Positions 63,318 through 64,000 of a stretch of 64,000 nt of DNA are shown here, piece by piece. The stretch is taken from the NCBI RefSeq assembly GCF_001422545.1, contig NZ_LMLE01000013.1, positions 1 to 64,000 on the forward strand. Reading direction: 5' to 3'. A program made the translations under genes and the position numbers. The stretch comes from Pedobacter sp. Leaf41 (GTDB lineage: Bacteria; Bacteroidota; Bacteroidia; Sphingobacteriales; Sphingobacteriaceae). How positions within the stretch are numbered: the first letter of the stretch is position 1; each line of letters starts with the position of its first letter. The notes beneath the pieces were generated by a model, which was not told the origin of the DNA, did not search any database, and worked only from the letters and a program-made list of their open reading frames with translations.

Positions 63318-64000
63318 ATGTTAAAAGGAATTCTCCTTGTTTTTTTTGGTGCCTGCAGTTTCGGTATCCTTTCTACTTTTGTAAAACTCGCATACCACGA
63401 TGGATATTCTCTCGGCGATGTTACCGGTGCTCAGGCTTTTTTTGGCGCAGTAATTCTTTGGGTTTTGTTTTTCTTTCAAAGCAGAACTTCAAAGTATAAG
63501 ACACAAAAAGTAAAGCTAATTACACCCAAGTGGAAAATGATTCTGGCTGGAATCTGTACGGGCTTAGTAAGTATTTTCTATTATCAGTCAGTTAAACTTG
63601 TGCCAAACTCAGTGGCTATCATTTTGCTCATGCAATTTATTTGGATGAGTATTTTACTGGAGTTTATCATATACAAAAAGAAGCCGTCGGGATTACAGTT
63701 TTTAGCGATCCTTTTGGTTTTGGGTGGAACAGTTTTAGCAAGTGGTATGTTAGAAACAACTATTTCAAGTTTGAGCTACAAAGGCATTGGCTTTGGTTTG
63801 CTTGCTGCGATTTGTTATGCAGGCTTTTTAATGTTAAGTGGAAGAATCGGAAACGAATATCCACCACTGCAGAAAAGTGCGTTAATGATTACTGGAGCAT
63901 GTATCTTAATCTTTATTCTGTTTCCGCCTGCATTTCTATTTAATGGCGCATTAAACGGAACTTTACTTAAATGGGGGCTAATTATTGCCGTTTTCGGAAC
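63318..64000 (+). CDS. EamA/DMT-family transporter, cut by the window end
   Basis: ATG 63318 opens a frame that stays open to the window end (227 codons seen; the family is usually about 290-310). It starts MLKGILLVFFGACSFGILST and shows alternating hydrophobic helices. The first EamA repeat (about 1-145) contains YQSVKLVPNSVAIILLMQFI and VLGGTVLAS; the second begins ISSLSYKGIGFGLLAAICYA. These are typical drug/metabolite exporters; substrate unknown. The start is directly preceded by the heptamer array, with no visible ribosome-binding site. Confidence 0.88.
   Translation, partial: MLKGILLVFFGACSFGILSTFVKLAYHDGYSLGDVTGAQAFFGAVILWVLFFFQSRTSKYKTQKVKLITPKWKMILAGICTGLVSIFYYQSVKLVPNSVAIILLMQFIWMSILLEFIIYKKKPSGLQFLAILLVLGGTVLASGMLETTISSLSYKGIGFGLLAAICYAGFLMLSGRIGNEYPPLQKSALMITGACILIFILFPPAFLFNGALNGTLLKWGLIIAVFG

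Noticed and set aside
63641..63943. A 100-codon frame near the window end
   Set aside because: It is out of frame inside the EamA transporter, whose own frame is open from 63318 to 64000 with proper membrane helices.

Overview
The window reads as chromosomal DNA of a Bacteroidota member, most likely family Sphingobacteriaceae (Pedobacter-like). The evidence is a FecR/SusC/SusD locus, two DUF2723 membrane proteins, FKBP lipoproteins, an alpha-2-macroglobulin protein carrying a SusC-type insert, and recurrent TAnnTTTG -7 promoter boxes, with few clear Shine-Dalgarno sites. The assignment is inferred from gene content and could not be checked by search.

Layout. 1-0.6 kb: the tail of an IS110-type transposase and a dispersed repeat. 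0.6-8.4 kb: FecR-like anti-sigma factor, SusC-type receptor with STN domain, SusD-type lipoprotein and a secreted S10 serine carboxypeptidase. 8.4-10.1 kb: palindromic repeats, then accA. 10.1-11.5 kb: a REP-associated tyrosine transposase (RAYT) flanked by three three-hairpin repeat units on each side. 11.5-17.8 kb: two tandem DUF2723 proteins. 18-24 kb: tRNA-Gln, prs, rplY, pth, a TPR membrane protein, recF and a DUF721 gene. 24-28.6 kb: three FKBP-type isomerases, ndk and an NrnA-like phosphoesterase. 28.7-29.6 kb: two adjacent small genes (SH3-like and BON-domain), both broken by single-base frameshifts. 29.7-38 kb: CYTH protein, GH20 hexosaminidase, class I amidotransferase, M48 protease, YiaA-like protein, Nnr, AIM24. 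38-45 kb: ECF sigma/anti-sigma pair, lipA, an unknown lipoprotein, mqo, YtxJ-like protein, ribH. 45.6-54.8 kb: a 2139-residue alpha-2-macroglobulin protein, then a LytTR response regulator and its LytS-type kinase separated by a GIY-YIG nuclease gene bordered by dispersed repeats. 55-64 kb: ArsC-like protein, a regulatory-domain protein, M1 peptidase, methyltransferase, VF530 protein, polysaccharide deacetylase, GtrA and GT39-type glycosyltransferase, pdxJ, and an EamA transporter that runs off the window behind an eight-copy heptamer array.

Most genes are housekeeping or cell-envelope functions. The accessory signal is in the repeats: the RAYT/REP cluster, the repeat-bordered GIY-YIG gene, and the heptamer array abutting a start codon. 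Six genes have a consensus -7 box only 3-5 bases before the start codon, which predicts leaderless or nearly leaderless mRNAs. Two 40-residue genes (a lipoprotein at 44518-44640 and a membrane protein at 60238-60360) are short enough to be missed by length-filtered gene calling.
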